From contig CAAERF010000408.1 in assembly GCA_900758315.1 (NCBI GenBank), forward strand, positions 1 through 18,210: a stretch of DNA of 18,210 nt, given 5' to 3'. Of the stretch, positions 1 to 5,408 are shown one piece after another. Below the pieces are notes generated by a model that was given only the letters and a program-made list of their open reading frames with translations, was not told where the DNA came from and did no database searches. Source of the stretch: an uncultured Oscillospiraceae bacterium. Lineage in GTDB: Bacteria; Bacillota; Clostridia; Oscillospirales; Oscillospiraceae. Position numbers and translations under genes: made by a program. The stretch's first letter is position 1; each line of letters starts with the position of its first letter.

Positions 1-558
1 GACCAGCAGGCAGATATGTACCTGTGGGCGGTGGAGCGGCTGGCCCAGGCGGGCTACGACCAGTATGAGATCTCCAACTTTGCCAGAGAGGGCAAGCGGT
101 CCCGCCACAACCTGAAATACTGGATGAGCCGGGAGTATGTGGGCTTCGGACCCGGGGCCCACTCGGACTTCGGCGGCCGGCGGTACAGCTATGTGCGGGA
201 TCTGGAGCGCTATATCGACGGGATGCTCAGCGGCGGGAAGATTGTGGATGCCTCCGAGCTGATCCCCTTTGAGGAACGGGGCTATGAGTACCTGATGTTG
301 CGCCTGCGCACGGTGATGGGCATCGACGGGGTGGAGTACAACCGGACGTTCCGGATGAATTTCGCCCCATTGGAAGAGCTGCTGTGCCAGTACCGGGATC
401 GGGGCTGGGCGGTACAGGAGGAATCCGGCCGGTGGCACTTCACGCCCCAGGGCTTTCTGCTCTCCAACCAGCTGATCGGGGAACTGCTGGAGGCCCAGGA
501 GGAGAACCGACTGGAGACCATGCTGCCCCAGTACCAGCGGGAGATGGTGCTGCAATAG
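1..558 (+). CDS. hemW: HemW-type radical SAM protein, C-terminal part (5' truncated)
   Basis: The reading frame is open from the first base and ends at TAG 556-558, giving about the last 185 residues of a protein that is usually near 380. The visible motifs are typical of HemW/HemN-like proteins: YEISNFAR, then SRHNLKYW, then GFGPGAHS, followed by the small C-terminal HemN-type domain. The radical SAM CxxxCxxC cluster site would lie upstream of the window. HemW proteins bind heme and are proposed heme chaperones. They were once annotated as oxygen-independent coproporphyrinogen oxidase, a label that should be avoided here. The gene points toward hxlR, with a hairpin between their stop codons. 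Family assignment is firm. Function beyond heme binding or insertion is inferred from the family. Confidence 0.93.
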   Translation, partial: DQQADMYLWAVERLAQAGYDQYEISNFAREGKRSRHNLKYWMSREYVGFGPGAHSDFGGRRYSYVRDLERYIDGMLSGGKIVDASELIPFEERGYEYLMLRLRTVMGIDGVEYNRTFRMNFAPLEELLCQYRDRGWAVQEESGRWHFTPQGFLLSNQLIGELLEAQEENRLETMLPQYQREMVLQ

Positions 559-566
559 CGTATGTG

Positions 567-605
567 GCCTGTCCGGCTCCGTTCGTATCGGCGGACCGGG
601 CAGGC
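567..605. terminator. Stem-loop between convergent hemW and hxlR
   Basis: GCCTGTCCGG (567-576) pairs with CCGGGCAGGC (596-605) through ten positions, including one G-T wobble. It lies exactly between the two stop codons. The T tail is poor (TTTAC on the plus strand), so termination efficiency is uncertain. Confidence 0.45.
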
Positions 606-606
606 T

Positions 607-1005
607 TTACTGCTCTTTGGACGGTTCCGCGTCGGCTACCGGCTGGTAAGGGCACTCCTGACACTGCAAGAAGGTGAACTCCGGGTGATAGGTGGTGGCC
701 CAGTGGCAGATGCTGTGGAGAAGCGGGATGGAGGAGAGTCCCTTTTCGGTGAGGGAATACTCCACCCGGGGAGGAATCTCATCAAAGGACTGGCGCTTGA
801 CGATCTGGTCAGCGATGAGCTCCTTCAGGGTGGAGGCCAGCACTGCATCGGTGATGGTCACCATTTTGTCCCGCAGCGCGCTGTAGCGCAGGGTCTGGGC
901 CTCGGACAGAAGGCAGACAATGCGGGTTTTCCACTTGCCGCCGAAGATCTTCAGGCCGTATTCCAGCGGACAGCGGAGATCCTTTTCCAGTTTCGACTCG
1001 TACAT
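607..1005 (-). CDS. HxlR-family winged-helix transcriptional regulator, cysteine-rich
   Basis: This 132-aa protein has the HxlR layout: an N-terminal CPLEYGLKIFGGKWK block (residues 12-26), a winged helix through about residue 90 (LRYSALR, then VLASTLKEL, then RVEYSLTEKG), and a short dimerisation helix. Several HxlR regulators (YodB, HypR) sense electrophiles or oxidants through an N-terminal cysteine, and Cys12 sits in the equivalent place. Further cysteines are at 31 and 100, with a C115xxC118 pair in the tail. The start is supported by GAGGTG eight bases upstream of ATG. The gene diverges from an AhpD-like gene and shares a palindrome with it, so that gene is the likely target, possibly together with autoregulation. 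The family call is secure. The inducer and the direction of control are not known. Confidence 0.9.
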   Translation of the reverse strand: MYESKLEKDLRCPLEYGLKIFGGKWKTRIVCLLSEAQTLRYSALRDKMVTITDAVLASTLKELIADQIVKRQSFDEIPPRVEYSLTEKGLSSIPLLHSICHWATTYHPEFTFLQCQECPYQPVADAEPSKEQ

Positions 1006-1035
1006 ACTGTAAACACCTCAATTCTTTCTGACTCT

Positions 1036-1064
1036 ATTATAAAGGCCTGATATGGTTTAGGCAA
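1036..1064 (-). promoter_or_regulatory. Sigma-A-type promoter of the hxlR gene
   Basis: On the minus strand, TTGCCT (1064-1059) is followed by a 17-bp spacer and a perfect TATAAT (1041-1036). It lies about 30 bp upstream of the hxlR start codon. The -35 box touches the edge of the palindrome at 1064-1089. Confidence 0.75.
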
Positions 1065-1089
1065 GTTACTATGGAATTTCATAGTAACT
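1064..1089. promoter_or_regulatory. 26-bp palindrome, candidate HxlR operator
   Basis: AGTTACTATG (1064-1073) and CATAGTAACT (1080-1089) are perfect 10-bp inverted arms around a 6-bp AT-rich centre (GAATTT). The arms contain TACT and AGTA, the half-sites described for the HxlR-family regulator YodB, although the spacing here is longer. The site abuts the -35 of hxlR and lies 18 bp upstream of the -35 of the divergent gene. This suits control of both promoters by the HxlR protein, which is an inference. Confidence 0.65.
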
Positions 1090-1107
1090 CATAAATTTGC
1101 GGCGGTC

Positions 1108-1136
1108 TTGCGTCCACTGCGGCGGTCCGATATACT
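1108..1136 (+). promoter_or_regulatory. Likely sigma-A promoter of the AhpD-like gene
   Basis: TTGCGT (1108-1113) is separated by 17 bp from TATACT (1131-1136). The -10 is good and the -35 is weak (3 of 6), as expected for a promoter that needs an activator. The resulting leader would be about 80 nt. Confidence 0.55.
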
Positions 1137-1222
1137 AGGGGCATGACAGGAGCGGCAGAGCATCCGTTTCGCGGCTCCAACGCACCAGGAAAGTATGAAA
1201 TATGATTCAGGAGGTTTATGAG

Positions 1223-1579
1223 ATGGAAGACGTAAGAGCAATTTTGAATGACTTTATGAACGGTGTCAACACCCTTTCCAAGGAAGAGGGCATGACCGTC
1301 CAGGCTTTCATGAGCCTGCAGAACGCCGCCTTTGAGCCCAGCGCACTGGACGTCAAGACCAAGGAACTGATCAGCGTGGGCATCGCCGCCTACAACCGCT
1401 GCAAGTACTGCATCGTGGTCCACGTCTACAACGCCTATCAGGCAGGCGCCACCCGTCAGGAAATTCTGGACGCCGCTATGGTCGCCGCAGGCGGCTTCGG
1501 CGCAGGTCCCAGCATGGCCTATTCCTCCACTTATCTGCTGGCAGCCGTCAACGAATTTGAACACGATTTCGACAAATAA
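1223..1579 (+). CDS. AhpD-like / carboxymuconolactone decarboxylase-family protein
   Basis: This is a 118-aa all-helical CMD-fold protein. It carries the redox motif C60-K-Y-C63-I-V-V-H67, that is CxxCxxxH, with Glu48 twelve residues before the first cysteine. This matches the Glu/Cys/Cys/His spacing of AhpD alkylhydroperoxidases. Such proteins reduce peroxides or act as thiol-disulfide relay partners, so a cytoplasmic disulfide-linked reductase or peroxidase role is likely. The true decarboxylases of the family lack the CxxC. An in-frame ATG also exists at 1202, but AGGAGG at 1209-1214 lies inside that extension and is ideally spaced (8 nt) before ATG 1223, which fixes the start. The gene is monocistronic: its own promoter lies upstream and a strong hairpin follows 15 nt after the stop. 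The divergent HxlR regulator suggests redox or electrophile induction. Confidence 0.88.
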   Translation: MEDVRAILNDFMNGVNTLSKEEGMTVQAFMSLQNAAFEPSALDVKTKELISVGIAAYNRCKYCIVVHVYNAYQAGATRQEILDAAMVAAGGFGAGPSMAYSSTYLLAAVNEFEHDFDK

Positions 1580-1594
1580 GAAACGCGTGACAGA

Positions 1595-1626
1595 AAATCC
1601 TCCAGCTCCTCTGAGCTGGAGGATTT
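1595..1626 (+). terminator. Hairpin terminator after the AhpD-like gene
   Basis: AAATCCTCCAGCTC and GAGCTGGAGGATTT form a perfect 14-bp stem with a 4-nt loop (CTCT), ending in TTT with a further T-rich stretch (CAGTTTG). It begins 15 nt after the stop codon. Confidence 0.85.
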
Positions 1627-1670
1627 CAGTTTGTCGAAAAACGACTGGACCATCACGAAAGGCCTCGCCA

Positions 1671-1699
1671 GAGTTCCGGCAGCTCTGATGCCGGAATTC
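1671..1699. repeat. Short inverted repeat in the hairpin-rich gap
   Basis: GAGTTCCGGC (1671-1680) pairs with GCCGGAATTC (1690-1699) with a single G-T wobble and a 9-nt loop. There is no T tract. The role is unknown. It is the second of several consecutive stem-loops between 1595 and 1860. Confidence 0.55.
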
Positions 1700-1710
1700 A
1701 GTCAAATGGG

Positions 1711-1741
1711 AAAAAAGAGACGACAGGTGCGTCACTTTTTT
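1711..1741. terminator. Bidirectional A/T-flanked hairpin
   Basis: AAAAAAGAGACG (1711-1722) pairs with CGTCACTTTTTT (1730-1741) with one A-A mismatch and a 7-nt loop. Each strand has six T residues at its 3' side, so it has the form of a rho-independent terminator in both directions. No gene on either side obviously needs it, because the AhpD-like gene already has its own terminator. Confidence 0.6.
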
Positions 1742-1748
1742 CACTTCT

Positions 1749-1793
1749 CAGCCCGCAAGTGCCTTCCCGAAGGGAGGGCGCGCAGTCGGGCTG
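1749..1793. other. Nested stem-loop, possible structured RNA
   Basis: The outer stem CAGCCCG/CGGGCTG (1749-1755 with 1787-1793) encloses an inner stem GCCTTCCC/GGGAGGGC (1761-1768 with 1772-1779, one wobble, GAA loop). It is followed at once by two more hairpins. I do not recognise it as a known riboswitch or ncRNA. It could be a small RNA on either strand or part of a dispersed intergenic repeat. Confidence 0.4.
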
Positions 1794-1799
1794 CTGTCT

Positions 1800-1825
1800 T
1801 CGGAAAAATGCTTGCATTTTTCCGA
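1800..1825. repeat. Perfect 12-bp inverted repeat
   Basis: TCGGAAAAATGC (1800-1811) and GCATTTTTCCGA (1814-1825) are perfect complements around TT. The arms are A- and T-rich near the loop, so on either strand it could terminate or cap an RNA. It directly abuts the next hairpin, with no base between them. Confidence 0.6.
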
Positions 1826-1860
1826 GAGGGTGTCGGCTCTGACGGCACCCTCGGATTTTT
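1826..1860 (+). terminator. Rho-independent terminator upstream of spoVAC
   Basis: GAGGGTGTCG (1826-1835) pairs with CGGCACCCTC (1843-1852) with one wobble and a 7-nt loop, then GGATTTTT. The T tract ends where the candidate spoVAC promoter begins, so it would insulate spoVAC from upstream transcription. Confidence 0.65.
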
Positions 1861-1890
1861 GCATAGTCGGACCGCTTCTGTGCCATACTG
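1860..1890 (+). promoter_or_regulatory. Sigma-G-like (forespore) promoter of spoVAC
   Basis: TGCATA (1860-1865), then an 18-bp spacer, then CATACTG (1884-1890), is close to the Bacillus sigma-G consensus TGAATA-(17/18)-CATACTA, with one mismatch in each box. The leader would be only about 18 nt and would begin just before the ribosome binding site. Forespore expression is what is known for spoVA genes. Confidence 0.55.
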
Positions 1891-1914
1891 TAGGGAAGAA
1901 AGGTGTTGAGAACC

Positions 1915-2361
1915 ATGGACATGACGAATCAGGAGTACGGCAAGCTGGTCAACGAAAAGTCAAAACCCTCTCCCATGTGGAAGAACCTGATCTGGGCCTT
2001 CTGCGTGGGCGGCGGCATCTGCTGTATTGGCCAGGCGCTCCAGGAGTTTTACCAGTACCTGGGGATGAACTGGGAGGACGCCGGCACCACCGCTACCATC
2101 ACGCTGATTTTCGCATCGGCGCTGTTCACCGGTCTGGACCTGTACGAGAAGCTGGCCAAGCGCGCCGGTGCGGGAACGCTGGTACCGGTGACCGGCTTTG
2201 CCAACTCCATTGTGGCTCCGGCCATGGAGTTTAAGAGTGAGGGCTTTGTCACCGGCATGGCGGCCAAGATGTTCACCATTGCCGGGCCGGTGCTGGTCTT
2301 TGGCATCGGTTCCAGCGTGATCTACGGCATCATCCTCCAGCTGATTGGCCTGGGGAACTAG
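1915..2361 (+). CDS. spoVAC: Stage V sporulation protein AC (SpoVAC), solo copy
   Basis: The 148-aa product matches the SpoVAC family in length (about 150) and sequence. Diagnostic stretches are YGKLV near the N-terminus, GGGICCIGQAL (residues 32-42), LFTGLDLYEKLAKRAGAGT (70-88), PVTGFANSIVAPAMEFKSEG (91-110) and AAKMFTIAGPVLVFG (116-130). SpoVAC is a membrane component of the channel in the spore inner membrane that moves dipicolinic acid in sporulation and germination. Several hydrophobic segments are visible. A GTG-initiated extension to 1903 is open, but AAAGGTG at 1899-1905 overlaps it and sits well before ATG 1915. The usual partners spoVAD and spoVAE do not follow. Only a 37-codon ORF lies downstream. 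The gene has its own forespore-type promoter. Confidence 0.93.
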   Translation: MDMTNQEYGKLVNEKSKPSPMWKNLIWAFCVGGGICCIGQALQEFYQYLGMNWEDAGTTATITLIFASALFTGLDLYEKLAKRAGAGTLVPVTGFANSIVAPAMEFKSEGFVTGMAAKMFTIAGPVLVFGIGSSVIYGIILQLIGLGN

Positions 2362-2371
2362 GAGGTACACC

Positions 2372-2485
2372 ATGGCGAAACAGGGAATGAAGCGTCCGCA
2401 GCGGACCCATACCAAGCCGCGCAACGATGCCCCGCCGGTACCGGAGCTCCAGGGAAAAGAGAAGACGGGTAAGAAAAAAGCGTAG
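2372..2485 (+). CDS. Small basic protein of 37 residues, function unknown
   Basis: A 38-codon frame begins at ATG 2372 and ends at TAG 2483-2485. AGGAGG at 2360-2365 overlaps the spoVAC stop and has ideal spacing, so it is very likely translated from the spoVAC transcript. The product (starts MAKQGMKRPQRTHTKPRND, ends KEKTGKKKA) is rich in Lys/Arg and Pro, has no hydrophobic segment and no cysteine, and should be disordered and nucleic-acid- or membrane-surface-binding if anything. Its composition resembles minor small acid-soluble or core spore proteins, but I cannot match it to a named Ssp family. Cotranscription with spoVAC makes a forespore role plausible. Confidence 0.68.
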   Translation: MAKQGMKRPQRTHTKPRNDAPPVPELQGKEKTGKKKA

Positions 2486-2493
2486 TGGGCAGA

Positions 2494-2529
2494 AGGGCCG
2501 CAGGGAGTGTGGGTACTCGCTGCGGCCCT
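2494..2529. terminator. Strong hairpin between convergent genes
   Basis: AGGGCCGCAG (2494-2503) pairs perfectly with CTGCGGCCCT (2520-2529). A further GAGT/ACTC stem continues inside across one G-G mismatch, with a 6-nt loop. It lies 8 nt after the small-ORF stop and 11 nt from the stop of the minus-strand regulator. The T tracts are weak on both strands. Confidence 0.65.
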
Positions 2530-2540
2530 GATTCTGTGCG

Positions 2541-3605
2541 TCAGTTGCGGTGGTGAGAGAGGGTGTAGGCGCCGATGGCGGCGCAGACAATGGCAGCCGC
2601 CCCAAAGGAGAGGGCGATGATCACCTGCACATTGCCGTTGAAGAGCACCGGATCCTGCCAGTTGGCAAAGTTGCAGGCGGGAAGGATCTGGGGATAGTAG
2701 CTGGGGTAGTAGCCGCTGGAGACGTAGCCGGCCCGGACTAGGAACCAGTCGATGAGGCCGTTGGAGTAGAGTTCCAGCAGGCCGGTCCAGGCCAGACAGC
2801 AGGCGGCGCGGAACCATCCGTTCCAGGGCAGATACCGGATCATCAGAAAGCAGCCCCAGGGCAGCAGCAGACAGTAGAGGGTGATGGGAAGGCCGGGCAT
2901 CCAGAACCAGTGGTCAGAGCCGTAGCAGTCCACGGACAGCATCAGCAACAGCAGCAGGACCGTATTTGCGGCAAAGTAGAGCACGCCCTTTTTGTCGGCC
3001 AGAAAGTCGGGAAGGGGCAGCTTTTGCAGGACGTAGGGAAGAAAGACCACGGACAGTCCCAGCAGGGTCCCCAGTGCCGCCACCGGGAACCAGTCCGGCG
3101 TGCCGGTGAAGAGGGCGCAGGTGAGCAGCAGCACTTCCAGACAGAGGGTGAACGCGCCCAGGGTAATCAGGCCGCGCTGTCTCTCCACTAGGATGGGCAG
3201 CAGGGTCAGAGAGGCACAGAGGAGTTCGGAGGTCAGCACCACCCAGAACCAGTCCAACGTGTGGCCCACCGCCAGATTGCAGATGAAGCAGATCAGGGCG
3301 GCGCCGCCGTAGAGCAGATACTGTCCCACCTTCAGGCGGCGCAGCATGCGCAGATAGCGCTTGGCCAGCTGATCGGCGGTGCGGGCTTCCACATCCTCGC
3401 TGGCGGTCAGCAGCTCATGTTCGGACACGCCTAAAATGGCGCAGATGTCGCGGATCATGGTGATGTCGGGGTAGCTCATGCCACGCTCCCACTTGCTGAC
3501 GGCGGATTCGGTGAGAAACAGCTTGTCGGCAAACTCCTTCTGGGTCATGCCCAGTGCCTTGCGCTGGGCGCAGATGTAGGCGCCGAAGCTCTTTTTATTT
3601 TCCAT
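2541..3605 (-). CDS. XRE-family HTH regulator with polytopic membrane domain
   Basis: The 354-aa product begins with a Cro/CI-type HTH at about residues 8-65 (MTQKEFADKLFLTESAVSKW followed by ERGMSYPD and ILGVSEHELL). A linker leads into a C-terminal half with about eight hydrophobic segments, for example GGAALICFICNLAVG, LLLLLMLSVDCYG and FGAAAIVCAAIGAYTL. Such HTH-membrane fusions are common in Clostridia and are thought to be membrane-tethered regulators sensing a lipid, peptide or envelope signal. No ligand is known. AAGGAG is spaced 8 nt from ATG, which fixes the start. The gene is divergent from the C39-like peptidase with about 390 bp between them, and convergent with spoVAC. The architecture is clear from sequence. 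The target is unknown, and the divergent peptidase gene is the simplest candidate. Confidence 0.85.
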   Translation of the reverse strand: MENKKSFGAYICAQRKALGMTQKEFADKLFLTESAVSKWERGMSYPDITMIRDICAILGVSEHELLTASEDVEARTADQLAKRYLRMLRRLKVGQYLLYGGAALICFICNLAVGHTLDWFWVVLTSELLCASLTLLPILVERQRGLITLGAFTLCLEVLLLTCALFTGTPDWFPVAALGTLLGLSVVFLPYVLQKLPLPDFLADKKGVLYFAANTVLLLLLMLSVDCYGSDHWFWMPGLPITLYCLLLPWGCFLMIRYLPWNGWFRAACCLAWTGLLELYSNGLIDWFLVRAGYVSSGYYPSYYPQILPACNFANWQDPVLFNGNVQVIIALSFGAAAIVCAAIGAYTLSHHRN

Positions 3606-3642
3606 AGGAACATCTCCTTGTCACAGTATCCCGGGTGCCATC

Positions 3643-3672
3643 AGGATAGCGTAAAGACGGGGAAGAAGTCAA
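3643..3672 (-). promoter_or_regulatory. Candidate promoter of the XRE membrane regulator
   Basis: On the minus strand TTGACT (3672-3667) is followed by an 18-bp spacer and TATCCT (3648-3643), about 38 bp before the start codon. The -35 is good and the -10 is moderate. Confidence 0.5.
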
Positions 3673-3756
3673 TCATTTGCCCGTTTTTTCCCACTCGACT
3701 GTCAGGAAAGTGACGAAAAGATGATGGGATTTCGGAGTTTTTATCAAAAACAGATA

Positions 3757-3780
3757 CAAAGTCAGCGTGTTCTGACTGTG
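3757..3780. promoter_or_regulatory. Inverted repeat in the divergent intergenic region
   Basis: CAAAGTCAG (3757-3765) and CTGACTGTG (3772-3780) are 9-bp arms with one mismatch around a 6-bp centre. The repeat lies 38 bp upstream of the -35 of the peptidase promoter. It is a possible operator for the divergent HTH protein. I see nothing else recognisable in 3673-3756. Confidence 0.35.
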
Positions 3781-3818
3781 GCACATTCTGAAAGCCGGTT
3801 GTATTCAAAGTGCTGCTG

Positions 3819-3847
3819 TTGACACGGGGATGTGGCTGTGCTAATAT
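3819..3847 (+). promoter_or_regulatory. Sigma-A promoter of the C39-like peptidase gene
   Basis: A perfect -35 TTGACA (3819-3824), a 17-bp spacer and TAATAT (3842-3847) form one of the best promoters in the window. Transcription from about 3854 leaves a leader of roughly 146 nt before the start codon. Confidence 0.78.
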
Positions 3848-3904
3848 GCCTATAAACAAGGTGTGTTAATTGGTTGATGTGGGCGACGGATGCGTGCGCA
3901 CATA

Positions 3905-3955
3905 TGCTGGAGAAGAGGCCACAGACGAACGCGCCCGGCCTGCTATGCGCCAGCA
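3905..3955 (+). other. Structured part of the peptidase mRNA leader
   Basis: TGCTGG (3905-3910) can pair with CCAGCA (3950-3955), and nested within it AGGCC (3916-3920) can pair with GGCCT (3937-3941). It matches no known riboswitch that I recognise and has no terminator tail. It may simply be a stabilising leader fold. Confidence 0.25.
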
Positions 3956-3999
3956 GAATCCCCGCCAACCTCTCATTTTTGCGATAAGGAGCTTGTACG

Positions 4000-4620
4000 A
4001 TGAACAATCCCTTGCGTTATCAGCTGACAGAATATGACTGCGGTCCCACTTCCGTGCTCAATGCCGTGAGCTATCTCTTTCCACGGGCGGACATCCCGCC
4101 GGAAATCGTCCGTAGCACAATGCTCTACTGTCTGGACTGCTTTGGAGCAGACGGCACCTGCGGCAAGTGCGGCACCTCCTGCATGGCGATGATGTTCCTC
4201 AGCAATTGGCTCAACAGCTTTGGACAGGCGGGGCATCTGCCCATCTCCAGCCAGTACCTCTCCGGAAGAGAGGTGAACTTTTCCCAGAACGGACGGCTGC
4301 GGGATGCGCTCTATCGGGGCGGGGCGGCGGTGGTCCGGCTGGATCTGGATGGCTGGCACTATGTGTTGCTCACAGGAGTCCGGGAGGAACAGGTTTATCT
4401 GTTCGATCCGTACTATCAGGAAAAGCCCTTTGACGACCCTGCCCTCCAGATGATTTCGGACCACCCGGCGGAATACAATCGGATTGTGCCGGTCCATTAT
4501 TTTGAGCGCGAGGAACAGGTGGTCTATGCCTTTGGCCCGGTAGAAGGGCGTGAAGCAGTGCTTCTGTTCAACGAGCAGGGGAAACTGACCGAGGAAGAGA
4601 CGATCGAATATATTATTTAG
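4000..4620 (+). CDS. Standalone C39-like cysteine peptidase-domain protein
   Basis: This 206-aa protein is a papain-like C39-type domain. YDCGPTS at residues 12-18 holds the nucleophile Cys14, GWHYVLLTG (118-126) holds His120, and YLFDPYY (133-139) holds Asp136, the usual Cys/His/Asp triad. There is no signal peptide or membrane segment, and no ABC-transporter domain of the kind found in bacteriocin exporters, so it is probably cytoplasmic. Between the nucleophile and the His lies a cysteine cluster, C44xxC47, then C54xxC57xxxC61, that does not belong to the core C39 fold and could bind metal or form disulfides. AAGGAG is 8 nt before ATG. The gene has its own promoter and terminator and diverges from a membrane-anchored HTH regulator. 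The substrate is unknown, and no double-glycine leader peptide gene is visible nearby. Confidence 0.8.
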   Translation: MNNPLRYQLTEYDCGPTSVLNAVSYLFPRADIPPEIVRSTMLYCLDCFGADGTCGKCGTSCMAMMFLSNWLNSFGQAGHLPISSQYLSGREVNFSQNGRLRDALYRGGAAVVRLDLDGWHYVLLTGVREEQVYLFDPYYQEKPFDDPALQMISDHPAEYNRIVPVHYFEREEQVVYAFGPVEGREAVLLFNEQGKLTEEETIEYII

Positions 4621-4640
4621 CGGCTTGTGTTTCCTATACG

Positions 4641-4682
4641 CAGACACTCCCGGATTGGCATCGGTCCATCCGGGAGTGTTTG
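4641..4682. terminator. Hairpin between the peptidase gene and the end of the cobalamin operon
   Basis: ACACTCCCGGAT (4644-4655) and ATCCGGGAGTGT (4668-4679) pair perfectly. The stem extends outward through C4641-G4682 with one wobble. The loop is 12 nt. It starts 21 nt after the peptidase stop, with a modest T-rich tail (TTTGTCATT), and lies 49 nt beyond the cbiC stop, so it can serve both convergent units. Bases 4683-4730 show nothing further. Confidence 0.8.
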
Positions 4683-4730
4683 TCATTATAGTCGTTTGGA
4701 AGAGAAGGGAAAACCAGATGCCGGCCTCCA

Positions 4731-5408
4731 CTATCCCTGCCAGCCGCGCCGGGCCGGATCCAGGGTACCGGCGGCGGTGTAGAGCAGGGCATTGCAGATG
4801 GCCGCCGCCACATTGCTGCCGCCTTTGCGGCCCATGGCGATAATAGCCGGGACGTCCCAGCGCCGGCAGGTGTCCAGCAGCCGTTCCTTGCTCTCCACCA
4901 CGTTGACGAAGCCCACCGGCACGCCGACAATCAGCGCCGGCCGCAGGCCCTGCTCCATCAGCGCGCAGAGTGCCAGCAGTGCCGTCGGGGCGTTGCCCAC
5001 CGCCAGCACCGCGCCAGGATATTCCCGCGCGGCCTTTTCCATGGCGGCCACAGCGCGGGTGGTACCGGCTGCCTTTGCGGCGTCAGCCACGTCCGGGTCG
5101 GCCATAAAGCAGTATGCCGCACTGCCCAGCTGAGTCAGCGCCGGTTTGCTCAGCCCGGCCCTGGCCATGTTGGTGTCGGTGACGATGACCGTACCGTCCG
5201 CCAGAGCCTGGATGCCCTTTTGGACGGCGCCGGGCGTAAAGGTCAGGGTCTCGGCGTAGTCAAAATCCGCTGTGGTGTGGATCACCCGCCGGATGACGGC
5301 GGCGTGTTCCGGCGGCAGCTGGATGCCGCGCTGGGCCAGCTCTGTTGCGATGATCTGCATGCTGGTGCGCTCGATGTCGGCGGGCAGGGTATGTCTCTCG
5401 TGCTTCAA
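4731..5408 (-). CDS. cbiC: Cobalt-precorrin-8 methylmutase (CbiC/CobH)
   Basis: The 225-aa protein has family-typical length. CbiC moves the C11 methyl group to C12, converting cobalt-precorrin-8 to cobyrinic acid. IHTTADFDY at residues 43-51 contains the catalytic histidine (His44). VTDTNMARAGLSK (76-88), GNAPTALLAL and MGRKGGSNVAAAICNALLY are conserved blocks. The start is TTG at 5408, whose bases overlap the TGA of cobA (TTGA). AAAGGGAGTGG a few bases upstream supports it. The next in-frame ATG (residue 17) has no such support. It is the last gene of the operon, followed by a hairpin, although it acts mid-pathway. Confidence 0.95.
   Translation of the reverse strand: MKHERHTLPADIERTSMQIIATELAQRGIQLPPEHAAVIRRVIHTTADFDYAETLTFTPGAVQKGIQALADGTVIVTDTNMARAGLSKPALTQLGSAAYCFMADPDVADAAKAAGTTRAVAAMEKAAREYPGAVLAVGNAPTALLALCALMEQGLRPALIVGVPVGFVNVVESKERLLDTCRRWDVPAIIAMGRKGGSNVAAAICNALLYTAAGTLDPARRGWQG

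Noticed and set aside
562..1050. A 162-codon plus-strand frame opposite hxlR
   Set aside because: It is fully antisense to the HxlR coding region and covers its promoter. It has no ribosome binding site.
1079..1744. A 221-codon minus-strand frame opposite the AhpD-like gene
   Set aside because: It is antisense to a motif-complete CMD protein, crosses the strong terminator hairpin at 1595-1626, and has no family resemblance.
1800..1860. Adjacent hairpins considered as a riboswitch with alternating terminator and antiterminator folds for spoVAC
   Set aside because: The arms of the two hairpins do not compete for the same bases, and the candidate spoVAC promoter lies downstream of both, so they would not be in the spoVAC transcript.
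1960..2817. A 285-codon minus-strand frame spanning spoVAC and the 3' part of the HTH gene
   Set aside because: It crosses a strong bidirectional hairpin and two well-supported genes in other frames. The composition is shadow-like.
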